Below the pieces are notes generated by a model that ran no database searches, was not told the DNA's origin, and saw nothing but the letters and a program-made list of their open reading frames with translations. This document shows, piece after piece, positions 24,601 through 35,650 of a DNA stretch of 64,000 nt (its first letter is position 1; every line of letters begins with the position of its first letter). Source of the stretch: Gymnorhina tibicen (Eukaryota; Chordata; Aves; Passeriformes; Artamidae); contig VXAZ01006396.1 of the NCBI GenBank assembly GCA_013399875.1, positions 1 through 64,000 on the forward strand, in the 5' to 3' direction. The position numbers and the translations under genes are program-made.

Positions 24601-27600
24601 TGTAGTGTCATCTTCACATAAAGAAATTGCTGAAACTCTAAGCTGCTTTACATTTATTTTGCTTTAAGACATTACCTCACTCCTTGTCATGTAAATTCAG
24701 ATGCTTCCTGAATGGTAGAAGTAGTTTAGATGCTTGTATTTCAGAAAATATATTCCCTTTACAGATAAAACCCAAAGCAATCTCTTAGGAAATCTTAGAG
24801 TTCTGTTTCCCTTCCCTTCAGCTATTCTAGCTCCTCTACCCCACTACCCTTTTTTCTGCCACTGTTCCCAGGAATATATTGCACAGGTTGCAAAATGCAG
24901 GAATTCAACCTGTACCATTAAAATCAATATGAACTGTCATCAATGACTTTTATGAAGACTTAGGTTTTACTAGAATGCTGGCTTAGCCACTCCTGTTTTC
25001 CCTTCCCCATCATTTGCTACATCCCAGGGGAAAAAGACCCAGTGGAAGTAGGCAAAATCTTTATACTTATTTATATTTTATTTGCTATCATTTACTTGTA
25101 TTTCATTAATCAATTTTTCTTTGTTTATTTCATTGTGTTTGTTTATACATATAATATATAATTTCTTTATGTATACATTTGAAACCTGGATTAGCTGGTT
25201 GATCTATGTGACTATGCAGCCTGGCAAACTGAAAGAGCAGCTAAGAGACAGTAATTAAAACCTGGGAGGAGGGCCTCTTTAGTACTGCTGCTGGAAGAGT
25301 AACGATGCTGTTGTGACTTCAGCGTGTGGTTCCATGGTTTACATTTTATTTGACTGGGAAGGAGACTAAAGATGTTGCCAGTCCCAGTTTTCCCATAAGC
25401 TCCTGCTCTTGAATTGCTGTTTATCTCCTTCTGATATGTGCCAATAAAACTGTGAGACCGTGCTATAAAACGGTCAAGGAAATGAGAGAACATGAGGTTT
25501 TTAGAGGCTAATTTTTAATGATGAGTTTACAGTGCAGCCTCCCAGACAGTTGTATCAGCACAATTCAGGGTGACAGTGAACTGTGGCGTGGGGGATGCAC
25601 CAGCGTACAGGAGATGATCTTGGAAGGCAGTTTACAGCCAAAGAAAATGTACCCAGAACTACATCCTCCTGGCCCAGGTGAATTTGAACCAGTCATCATG
25701 CACCTTTAATGCATGAAATTCACTGGTATTAAAAAGCATCTGTTTCTGTAAAGCAGTTAATTAAACTAGCCCTATTTCACTGGTTATGTAAAATAGCTCA
25801 CCCATCATTTAAACTTCTGGTTGCACATTAAAGGCACTCCTTTGTAGGAGACACATAAAGTACACATTTCAGTGGCACGACTCAGTATTGCTAATTTTTC
25901 ACAAGCAACAGGGAATTTGAGATGCAGAAGTCCCATTGATTTTCAGTGGAATGTAGACCCCCAAGTCATGTAGGCTCTTCCGAAAATTTTTACCCTTTAT
26001 TATTTTCTTTGGGAAAGTTAAAAATCCCACACGCCACCAGCAGTTGTTTAAAGAGAATGCTTACTGTGTTGGGTGTTTAGTCATAAGGATTTAGCATTAG
26101 AAGCCTTCCTGTGTCTCTGTGTGTGCGTGTGGCTTTACCACACATAAATTATCCAGCTTTCCTTTTTCCTCCTACGTGCGGAAAAACATACGGATATTCA
26201 AAAGACGAGCAAATCATCTGAAACACAAACCCATGCCTTTTATTCCCACTTCAGATTTAGCCTGGAAGATAGCTTCAGAACCAGCCCCAGTAAAAGAACT
26301 GCTTTATGCAAAGCAAAAGAAAAGTACAGTTAAAAACTATTGAGTTGTGAAAGCAGTGGAGCTACAACTCTTTAGCATTCAAGCAACTATCTCTGGAAGG
26401 GAAGCAGATTATGCAGTATCATATTGCAAAAGGGCTGTTCGACCCTGTTGTACTTACTCAGAGCTACATATTTACTTTTGTCACTGTATAGCAGCGATTG
26501 CATTATATCCTTCCTGCCAGGACACTAGGAGAAACAGAAGGTTAAGTGTAAAAGGGGGAGGGGAAAAGAAGGAGGGAGAAGCAGCAGGAAAAAGTCTAAA
26601 AAGGGAGAAAAGAGCAGCTGAAGATAAAAGAAAAAAGTTCCTCATCAAGGCAGGAAAATATCCTAAAGAAACAGAGAGAAACAGATCGAGCACTGCACAT
26701 AAGGGATTATTAATGTAATTGTATTTCATCCCTGATATGACTGAAACCAAGATAGTTTGGTCGCAAGAAAATAGATCCATTTTATTAAGCGTACATAAAA
26801 GTGGGAGGCACGGAGTCTGGCACCAGCATAGCCTAAAGGAATTTCCATGATTTGTGCCATGAATGCTGAATGGGAGACTTGTAAAAAGCACCTTTCTCTT
26901 AAGGATAGCTTGCTGGAATTTGTAAATATAGCCAAAAAAACAACAGACCAACCCTGAAGTAAAATAGTACAAAGTGATGAAAATACCAAGGACCCTTTCA
27001 CCAGATACAAAAACCTGCAAACAAACAGGGGAGCTCAAGCAATCCAGAGGTCACTTGGACTTATGGGTTTGCAGGGGTCTCAAGATGTTGATGAGCAGCA
27101 GAAATGGCAGAAGATAACAAGGTCTGGTTTCATAGTTCAGGGTTTCCAGAAAACAAGCTTTCATGGATGGGGGGTGTTGGAGGAACGGGTCCGACAGAAG
27201 GCATCTTTCTAGTAATTTCAGCATATATCAGATCAGGCACTGCCTTCAGGTTTGACAACCAGGCCTCTCATGTTTCACTCATTTTTTGGAGCACTCACCA
27301 TCCTAATATTCCCTGGCCATCACTCTCCTCTTGAGGTGCTTTTATGGTGCTGTGCCTCAGCTTCTCTTGGTGTTCCAGTAAAAGGCTCGGCCTGATCAGT
27401 GGGAGAGGTGGTTGCCTTGCAGCCAGCATGGTCCCATGTGTGTCAGGGCTCCCGCCAAAGGCACCTGGCCCTGTTTCCACCCTCCTGTGAGGCTCAGCTG
27501 CTGTCGAGCACTCAGCCATGGCCCAGCACACAGCCCTGCAGGGCAGGGGTGTGCTCCACCTCCTCGCACAGTCCCACGGGCCAGCCTTCTTACCTCTCCT

Positions 27601-28429
27601 ATTGTGTGAGCCCATGCCAGAGGTCTGGACAATGTAAAAACTATTTTCCCTTTGCTGCAGAAAGAGCTAGAAGGAATATTCAACTCATTAACAGAATGTC
27701 TTGGCTTGAGTAGAAGTGGCATTTTTCTCAAAAATGTGTTAGCTAACTCATTTTAACTACTATATAATATATTCTGGTGCAGGCTTAGCAAGTAATGTTT
27801 TAATATGTCTTATGAAGTGTACACGAGTCCTAGGAGTGAGCCAACTAAACCATATTAAAGTATAATTTGTCCTGTCAATAACAGGAATCTAAAGCCTGTT
27901 AGCTAACACACCTGAGAAAAGAGAAAGAAAACAAAACTCCTTTTATTCCCATCCACCAGCTTCTCTCCAGCACTGAAGTAGGTTTGTGGATCTCAAGATG
28001 GTCTCAACATGGAAAACAGTGACAGGCAGCCAAATGGGTACATTAAGTTACAACAGTCTCTAAAAATATTGGTTTGTAACAGCACAGAAGCCTTTTGAGT
28101 CTGTCTCTTCCAAATTAGCTGTATGAAAGGATTGGGAATCTCCACTAAATTGATGGGACATACTTTAAAAAAAAACCCTGGGCTCTTGCTAGACTTTGAT
28201 GGGAAGCATGAGTCCATAATAATCTAGAGGGTACAGAACTGATGAGAAGGAGAGAGACAGAGTGGTACTGCTTTGGCACTGTGAAAATAAGAATAGCTCC
28301 ACTGAACCCAGCCAAATTTAGTTCAGGGCAGTGAAGAATAGCATCCGGGAACTGTAGTGCTATAATCAGTTGGATAACCAGATCTTCCACAGTCTCTGCA
28401 AGATAAATATTAACTGGAGAAAGAAATTC
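18673..28429. other. Noncoding DNA with a GC-richer patch at 19.2-20.5 kb
   Basis: No gene recognised. About 19230-20480 is GC-richer with G-runs (for example 20119-20142 and around 20180-20217) that might form G-quadruplexes, but CpG is not enriched. About 26521-26650 is a strongly purine-rich tract on the + strand. Its complement creates the window's longest open frame (26481-27038, -), which is hydrophobic and low-complexity and most likely spurious. The 27370-27600 stretch is also GC-richer. No splice-flanked coding segment was found. Confidence 0.55.
26521..26650 (+). repeat. Purine-rich (GA) tract
   Basis: Over about 130 nt the + strand is overwhelmingly A and G, with irregular blocks such as AAAGGGGGAGGGGAAAAGAAGG. 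It is not a clean microsatellite. Polypurine-polypyrimidine stretches of this kind can adopt triplex structure or bind GA-binding factors. Here it mainly explains why the antisense strand has a long Ser/Phe/Leu/Pro-rich open frame. Confidence 0.7.
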
Positions 28430-28936
28430 AGAGAATCATTAAGGTTGGAAAAGGCATCTAAGATCATTGAGTCCAACCATTAACCCAGCCCTGCCAAGTT
28501 CACCACTAAACCATGTCCATAAGTGTCCCTCGCGCACATCTTTTAAATACCTCCATGGATTGTAACTCAACCACTTGACTGGGCAGTCTGTTCCAATGCC
28601 TGACCACTCTTTCCATGAAAAATATTTCCCAATATCAAAACTAAACCTCCCTGGTGCAACTTGAGGCCATTTCCTTTTGTCCTGTCTCTCGTTACCTGGC
28701 AGAAGGGGCCAACCCCCACCTGGCTACACGCTCCTTTCAGGCAGTTTTAGGAAGCAATAGGGTCTCCCCTAAGCCTTCTTTTCTCCAGGCTAAAAAGCCC
28801 CAGATCCATCATCTGATTCTCATAAGACGTGTGCTCCAGGCCTTGACCAGCTTCATTGCCCTTCTCTGGACACACTCCAGGGGTCAAACCTGAACACTGG
28901 ATTCAAGGTGCAGCCTCACATTGCTGAGTACAGGGG
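28430..28936 (-). mobile_element. CR1 LINE 3' end, about 500 bp, inverted
   Basis: The reverse complement carries the canonical CR1 3' blocks in order: a GTACTCAGCAATGTGAGG-type segment and a TGTCCAGAGAAGG segment near 28860-28935, then the CTGGAGAAAAGAAGG, TTGCACCAGGGAGG and GATATTGGGAAATATTTTTC blocks. It ends with CTTTTCCAACCTTAATGATTCTC at 28430-28452. The region between the AAGGAG and ATGGCCTCAAG blocks is present, unlike in the 33 kb copy. It is 5'-truncated, as is usual for CR1, and carries many substitutions. The + strand frame at 28654-28893 is antisense CR1 and not a gene. Confidence 0.95.
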
Positions 28937-31900
28937 ACTCTCCCAACTCTCCCCAACTCTGCTGTGCTCTCATTTGCTGCAGGAGTAGCATACTTGCTGA
29001 ACGTTGCAGAGCTTCGGATATCTCTATGCTGTAATACCTGGGAAGATAGGCTTGCTGGCTCCAGTCCTCTGAACCTGTGTTCTTCCACATCAAATTACTC
29101 TTCTCCATTGCACTGGGACAGCACCCACTACTGACCAGTGTAAGTCTTCTCCATGTATTTATATACCACATGAAGCATGCACAGCATATTAAGAAACTAA
29201 AAGATCTGACAGCATAACCTAGGCTTAGCATAAAAAGGGATCACAATAAACAATGGTAGGAAAGAGGAAGAATGAAGGGAAGAATGAGAAACCATGATGA
29301 ATATTCCATACACATCAACCTTTACTTCCTTTTATTATAAGTGCTTTATTTAAACAATAGTCAAGTACCAAAAACTTGAAAGTTTATGAATATTAAGTTT
29401 GCCTATAGAGTATCAGCAGACTAAGGAATTGTCCTAAGGCTGGATATGCAAAGCAAGAGCAGTGTGTTCACTAAGAAAGCCTACCTAGTTTCTGGCTTGT
29501 AACTGTCACCTGTAAAACATCACCTCACTTGCCCCTCCTAAGCAGCAAGTAAGAAGGGATTAAATTCTTTGGCCACATTCCTCCTTGTTCTGCATCTCGG
29601 GTGCTTGTTTTTAAGTGGGTAAAAACCTACCCCACGTACCATGTTTGTGTTGGCATGAAATAATAGCAAAAGATAGTGAGTTCCAGTAAGCAGCTGCCTT
29701 AATGCAGCCTAAAGAAAGAAAATCCCAGCTTCCTTCTTTGTTTTCATGTCTGTGGCTAAAGCACAGCAAGTGAATGGAGAACCTCAGGCGCAAGCAGGTG
29801 AGAGAAGAGGAACGGGTAGTGCTGCTGACAGGAGATGCCAAATGGGACGTCAAGGAGACGTAGAAAAAAGATGGTCATAGCACAGTGTCCAAATCTATGG
29901 CTGAGGGCAGGCACAAAGGAAAAAAGATCATGGGAAAATCTCTGTAGGAAGGCAATGCTGGAAATTGCTGATAAGGTATAGACAAAAACTCTGTATGGAT
30001 GTTCCCAGATCCAGATCCTTTGACCAGACTGACAAAAAGTGGCCCTTTAAGAACAGTGCTATCAAGACCTTACAATAATCCCAGCTTTGCCCATGGGGGA
30101 GGATGTGCAGGTCTTTCACTGTTGCTTCCTCCTCCTCTGTCCCTGATTGATCAGAATTAACATACTCTGTGGTACACACCAAGCTGGAAAGCTCATGCAG
30201 TATTAGACCCTCACATTTTTCCAGGAATTTATCTGAAGTGGGAAACTGCTAAGAAACTACTGCCACAAGGAGCCACAACAAAGCAGAGAACAGGAGAGAG
30301 ATGGCTGACAGAGAGGGAAGTGGCAAGCATACTGTCCCTGGCCATCAAGGGAGATCCCTGCAATACAGTCATAAGAAGCAACAGGTACTCTGTCCTCGGC
30401 TGGATTTGCATCTGCTTTTCCATTTGACTCAGGTATTGGAAAGCACAAATTATTTTGATGTGATTTTTATCTTCATTCAGTATTTAGGATTGAAACCTAG
30501 TTTTCCCAGGCTGTGGTATATTTGCTTTGTATTTGCCTCAAGGGCAGCAATTTGACCCTGATGAGTCATGTGGGATATATGAAACAGCTGGCCCACAAGT
30601 GGAGTTAGACTCCCTGTCTAGTCATCCCTGGCAAGCGCTTTTGGCTCATTCCATTGCCCACTACTTGATGCAGTTTCACCACCTCCACAGTCAATAACTG
30701 CACCCATGGGTCTTCCCATCCAAAAGGATAACATTAGGTTTATGCATTTACCATTTCCATAATGACTTGATAAATGCAGAGTTCCATCAACTCTCCCTGC
30801 TCCCCCCTGCACTCTAGAAAGCAGGAGTCCTGAGGAAGATTTATCCTGAAGAAATAAAAACATGGGTTACTCTTACCAGCGTACTGGTGATTGTACACAG
30901 ATATTGTCACAGCAGAAATTTCTTGGGTTGCCATTGCAATAGCATCACCCCAACGGTCAGCAATGTGCACTTTGGCAAGCTGCAACTTCCCTGGGCCCCT
31001 CATACATTCACCTCCTAGTCAGCCCTCCTGCCACAAGGTCCTGACCTCAGCTATGCCAAAGGAACCCAGAGGAGTGCCAGGGTTGGACTGATGTCTGATG
31101 TGGCACATGCGGTGCATGCCCAGCGAGCACAGCGGGCGAGGACAGCTCCATGCCTGAGCTGGCTCTGGGTGAAGGGAAAGGCTTGGGGTTGCTGTGGTGG
31201 ATGGTACTCCAGCCACAGGCAAAGACAGTGACTCTGGACAGACTCTGTCAGCCTCGTGTCCTTCCCCATTGCAGGATGCTGCATACAGTAGGTCCTTCCA
31301 GGGGTAGGCAGATACCTGTGGATTGGCTGGGTTTTGTTTGCTTTATCTAATTACCCCCAAACAGCTCATTCAATACAGGGAAAAAATGGAGTCATTTCTG
31401 GGCAGTATAAATTATCTTGCTTAGCCAGGTTTTCATGAAATTCTGAAATTAATGCCTTTGTATAATTAATTTTAAACAGTAGCCCTCATCGCATTGTGTT
31501 AGCAAAACTAGGACTGTTTGACAATGTTTAATAAAGATATTAAAAGAAATAAAAAATATCTTTCTTCTGTTCAAAAATATTTTCAAATAATGTGGCCAGA
31601 CTCAAAGTGTGGGAGGTGCCACCTGGCAATCTATGAAAGAAGGAAGTCAGACTTGGTTGTCTTCCATTACAGAAACTTTTGGCAAGGTATACAATTCTAA
31701 GGGTTTTATAAAACATTGCTTTGTTAGCTTGCTTTGGTAAGCAAAATCTCTCGGTTGATTTAGCGTCTGGTACAATAAAAAAATCGGATCCAGTAGCACA
31801 TCAGGTAATGCTGACTTTGCTATCTAGTGTTCCTATCTAATGCTGCAGAGAATATACATCCTTAAAATCAGCATCTGTCACAAGATAATTTTTTCTCATG

Positions 31901-33191
31901 ACACCTCTGTTATTATCGGCCAGCATCACATGAAAGTGGCCAAGATAATTACTAATAGTCACAAACTTACCTGTCACGAAGGTACCCTTAATGCAGCTGA
32001 GAGGGACTGAATCAGAGATAGCTTAACCGATCTTCCCTTTTCCTTTGCCTTCTCAGGCTGCTCAGGGACTTTTCTTGTCCCTGAATAATTTAAAGTATTC
32101 TCTTCCTTTGGATCAAGAGGAAAGAGGAAATGGCTTGAAATTCTTCAGGCACAAAATGTCTTCTGCCCTCTGGTTGAACAGCCTTAAGACACCTTAGAAT
32201 CCACTATGCCACACTACAACACCTACAAAGGGCAACCTGAGCAATGCGTTTTACTACGCTGTCTCATCAGAGACACGCTAGAAGAAACACAGTTACGTGG
32301 AAATGTTTTGTAAATATCTCATGACTATTGTAAACAGTCATCAGCATGCACCAGCTTGGCCTGAGTCAATCAAAATGCTACAAAATCCCACCCATGCCTA
32401 GGAGGACCTATCCACTGACCTCATCTCTGGAGGGTGGATGGGAGGTGACTTTCCTGCAGCTAGTGAAGGGCAGTCTGTGGCTGAGGCCCTCATTCCTAGG
32501 ACAGGGAGCAAATGGAAAGACCTGTGTGACCAGAACAGAATTCCCACTTGCCCATTTCTCTCTGAGAGCCAGAGGGTGAGTCTGGGTTGAAAGCGTGAGT
32601 GCACTAACATATGTGGTTCACAAAAGGCTTCCTGCCACTGTCTCATTTAGTCTTATCCTCAGAATGTGGAAAATATATAGCTTAAGACTTGAGGCTGGTA
32701 CTAAGAGGCAGGATCCTCTTTGGCCTCACTGAACATGAGTCCTCAGAATGAGACTTCAGATCTGCCTAGAAGGTACCGAGGGAATCGGTTGAAGTTCATG
32801 AAGTGCTCAGACTGAATCATTCCTGTATGACCTGGGGCCACCATCTCACCATCAGCAATTTTTTCATCCTTAGTTCTGAATCAGCTGGATGCATACAGGT
32901 AGAACATTGTCAATGTGTGAAAGATCTCTTAAAAAAACTTGGTTTTGGAGGCTCTGGGCACTGGCAGAAGAGTCCAAATCATTAACTTAATCTGTCAAAG
33001 TCTGTACCAGGGCTTCCAGGTCTCCCAAAGCTCAGTGCTGGTTGAACCCTCCCTCTACAGATCTGCAGCTTCCTTCCATGCAGGAGCTGCTGCTGTTGCT
33101 GTCATACTGTATCTGTGAGCACCTCACAAAAATTAAGGACAATAAGAAAGTTTACCATCACATTTGTGTGTCAGTATAAATGCTTAGTTAT
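28937..33191. other. Unique noncoding DNA
   Basis: No gene or identifiable repeat recognised. Composition is mixed, with modestly GC-richer parts near 30600-31300 and 32340-32600. Many short frames exist on both strands, but none shows conserved motifs or paired splice signals that I could support. Confidence 0.55.
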
Positions 33192-33571
33192 AAAGCTGCA
33201 TTAGTGGTGAAGGGTCTGGAGCAAAAGTGTTATGAGGAGCAGCTGAGGGAACTGGGGGTGTTCAGTCAGGAGAAAAGGAGACTTGGGGGAGACCTTATTG
33301 CTCCCTACAACTGCCCGAAAGGAGGAAATGGCCTCAAGTTGCACCAGTGGAGTTTTAGATTGGATATTAGGAAAAACGTCTTCAGAAAAGGTTGTCAAGC
33401 ACTGGACCAAGCTGCCCAGGGAAGTGGTGGAGCCACCATCCCTGGAGGTGTTTAAAGATGTGTAGATGTAGCGCGTGGGGACATGGCTTAGTGGTGGACT
33501 TGGCAGTGCTGGGTTAATGGTTGGACTTGATTATCTTCCAGGTCTTTTCCAACCTAAATAATTCTATGATT
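33192..33571 (+). mobile_element. CR1 LINE 3' end with intact terminus
   Basis: This is a sense-strand CR1 fragment, 5'-truncated. It contains the GGTGAAGGGTCTGGAGCA segment (33206 on), GTTCAGTCAGGAGAAAAGG, ATGGCCTCAAGTTGCACCAG, GATATTAGGAAAAACGTCTT, GAAGTGGTGGAGCCACCATC and TGGAGGTGTTTAAAGA. It ends with TTTTCCAACCTAAATAATTC then TATGAT. Compared with the copy at 1-413 it lacks about 57 nt between the AAGGAGG and AAATGGCCTC blocks; short AGG repeats at both edges suggest a slippage-type deletion. It is the best-preserved 3' UTR in the window and a useful reference for the other copies. The - strand frame at 33201-33410 is antisense CR1. Confidence 0.95.
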
Positions 33572-33612
33572 TGAGCTGAAACAATCAGGCATAACAAAAG
33601 CTCTTTCTTCAC

Positions 33613-33625
33613 TTTTTTTTTTTTT
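33613..33625. repeat. T13 homopolymer
   Basis: This is a run of 13 T shortly after the CR1 3' end. CR1 does not end in poly(A), so it is probably unrelated to the insertion. Confidence 0.9.
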
Positions 33626-34844
33626 GTAATTCACAAAGCTTGTCTGAAAGATTAGTGGCTAGACTAGCAATTAGCACAGTTAACAGAAGTAAGTGCGAGT
33701 GATTTTTCTTCCATAATGCGGATGTATTTGAGTTTTGTAGATGCCTCTTTTGCAAGTAGCATTGTCTGTTTCTTGCAATATCCTCCCTTAAAGAGAAAGC
33801 ATCATCCTCCAGGCTGCATTTGCGAAGATGCATGGCTTGGATGTATCTTATAATACGAAAATGACATAATTACTTTGCTTCTAGCAAAGTCTATGGACAA
33901 AGTGACCCAACGTCTTGTACTTTCAGGAGTAAAAATAGGTTTACATTATTTCTACTGTCCTTGGTTTGACAAAATGCCGTATGCCTCCAGTCACTGTGAA
34001 GCTCATTAGCATAAGGATAAAAATCAAACCCAGAACGCAGTTGACCAAGCCAGTCTCCACCTAGGAAGTTTCATTTCCAATAAATTCATTGAGATTTTTA
34101 AATCTTTTTTTAATTCAGCATAATCATTAGAAGTGGTAAACCAAGTTGAATAATTTTAACAAAAGTTTGGAAAATCCTGCATAACTTTGTATTTTTATCT
34201 TCTGTTCTATTTTCCAGACACATGGGGAAGGCACTAAGTAAAATCCTGGCCTTGAGCTGATTACAAAGCTGACCTACAACTTGGCCTGAGGTTGTAATAC
34301 TGGTTTATAACCTGCTTGATCCAATTCATCCCCCTTTACTGTAAAAGACAAATTATGGCCTACTGGCTAAGGCACAGAATGAGAGCATCTAGATTTAGTT
34401 CTCTGCTTTGCCATGGTCCAGAGAAAGCCACTTGATTGAAAGGCCTTTGAGGGATTTCACTCCTCTTTTGCAACTCCTAACCTCCATTCATTTCCAAAAC
34501 AGAGGTGAGACATTTCAGAGGATCTCAATACTGATATTTTAGCAGCAGTTCATCTCCTCTGAGAGGATTCTCCCTCTCTCACAATAAGGAATTCATAAAT
34601 CTGTGGAACACCAGTAGATTGCTGTGATGGGCTCAGAGTGATCATTCTTCAGGCACAAACTTAGGCAGAAACTGGTACAAGTAAATAAGGTTGTTCCTCT
34701 GTACAAAAAACTGTGGAAGCATAGCTAGAATCTCAAAAACTTGTTTTCCACCAATTTGGAAATAATCCAGAGAAGCATTTTAGTTGTAAGGATTGCTTCA
34801 GTGTCTGTAAAAAAAGTCCCTCATCTGCAACAGCATGTATAAGT
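33626..34844. other. Unique AT-rich noncoding DNA
   Basis: I see nothing supportable in this stretch: no gene, no recognisable repeat and no strong regulatory signature. Confidence 0.55.
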
Positions 34845-34881
34845 CTTAAAGGTCCCTTCCAACCAAAGTGATTCCACGAGT
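34845..34881 (+). mobile_element. CR1 3' tail relic
   Basis: CTTAAAGGTCCCTTCCAACC, then AAAGTGATTCCACGAGT, matches the last ~35 nt of CR1 elements (consensus-like AAGGTCCCTTCCAACCCAAA then NATTCTATGAT) with several substitutions. Only the terminus is recognisable, consistent with an old, severely 5'-truncated insertion. Its short length is the main uncertainty. Confidence 0.7.
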
Positions 34882-35450
34882 TTGGCTTTTTTCATACGGC
34901 TGTCCTAGAGGTAAGTACATTTCATAATTCCAAGTGGGCAGCACAGGAGGAGCCCTCTGAGCCTGACAGCCAACCATTGCACAAACACACAGTAACACAG
35001 CATATGGGGTAGATGTCTTCTGTTTAAATCTGCAGATGATTGCCTCATCCACTTACCTGGAGTCTACCAGCTGTAAGTATTTGGCATTCCTTGGGGTAAA
35101 AGGTAGAGCAGGAATTCCAGCCTTAGCCCAGATCTCGTGGATAGTGCTCTAAGAATAGCACAGTGCAGCCCCCACCATGTTGCTGCTGCCAACCAGCATC
35201 AGACATCACACTGAGTTCATTAGTCAGTTTAAAGACAAGTCTTCTAACCTGAGGTATGGTTTAAAAAAACTGTTCCCCAGTGTTCTGGGCTTCAGATGGA
35301 GATACTTTAGGAGTAGTAAACACTGGCCATTTTCAAAAGAGCTTTACAGAATATAGCAGGAATGATCTGCAGGTGTATATATATATATTTCAGCTTTTTA
35401 ATGATGTATGCCTTTAAAACGGACAGGGACAGGGACTCCCTCCAGTAAGA

Positions 35451-35489
35451 ACTTATTGCAATTACTTGCAATCACTTATTGCAATCATT
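35451..35489. repeat. Imperfect tandem repeat with TTGCAAT core
   Basis: ACTTATTGCAATT, ACTTGCAATC and ACTTATTGCAATCATT follow one another. Units of 10-16 nt share the ATTGCAAT/TTGCAATC core, which resembles a C/EBP half-site. It lies about 70 bp from a second AT-rich array, so local slippage is the simplest explanation. Confidence 0.7.
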
Positions 35490-35560
35490 TATACTTTTAG
35501 CGATATTGGAAAGTAAAATCATAATACTGTGCTGTTTGATATCACGATAAACAAGAAAAA

Positions 35561-35650
35561 ATCTCATAATAATTCTCAAAATTCTCATAAATTCTCTAAT
35601 AATAATTCTCACAATAAAAAGTCTTTTAAAATTCTCATAATAATAATATT
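35561..35650. repeat. Degenerate AT-rich tandem array (ATTCTCA + TAATAATA)
   Basis: The motif AATTCTCA recurs about five times over 90 nt, interspersed with ATAATAAT runs. Spacing is irregular. It is a decayed minisatellite-like array with no coding content. Confidence 0.75.

Noticed and set aside
26481..27038. Longest open frame (185 codons, - strand), hydrophobic
   Set aside because: Its C-terminal half is just the complement of a purine-rich tract, giving Phe/Leu/Ser/Pro low complexity. I see no domain and no splice or promoter context.
28654..28893. Open frame of 79 codons on +
   Set aside because: It is the antisense of the CR1 3' end. This frame (…LEAISFCPVSRYL…) is a well-known source of false gene predictions in birds.
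33201..33410. Open frame of 69 codons on -
   Set aside because: Antisense of the CR1 copy at 33192-33571.
35026..35062. Possible microexon: CTGCAG acceptor, 37 nt, then GTAAGTAT donor on +; a CCAG/GTAAGT donor also exists on - at the same place
   Set aside because: Good donor strings on both strands at one site cannot both be used, the acceptors are weak, and there is no coding signal in 37 nt.
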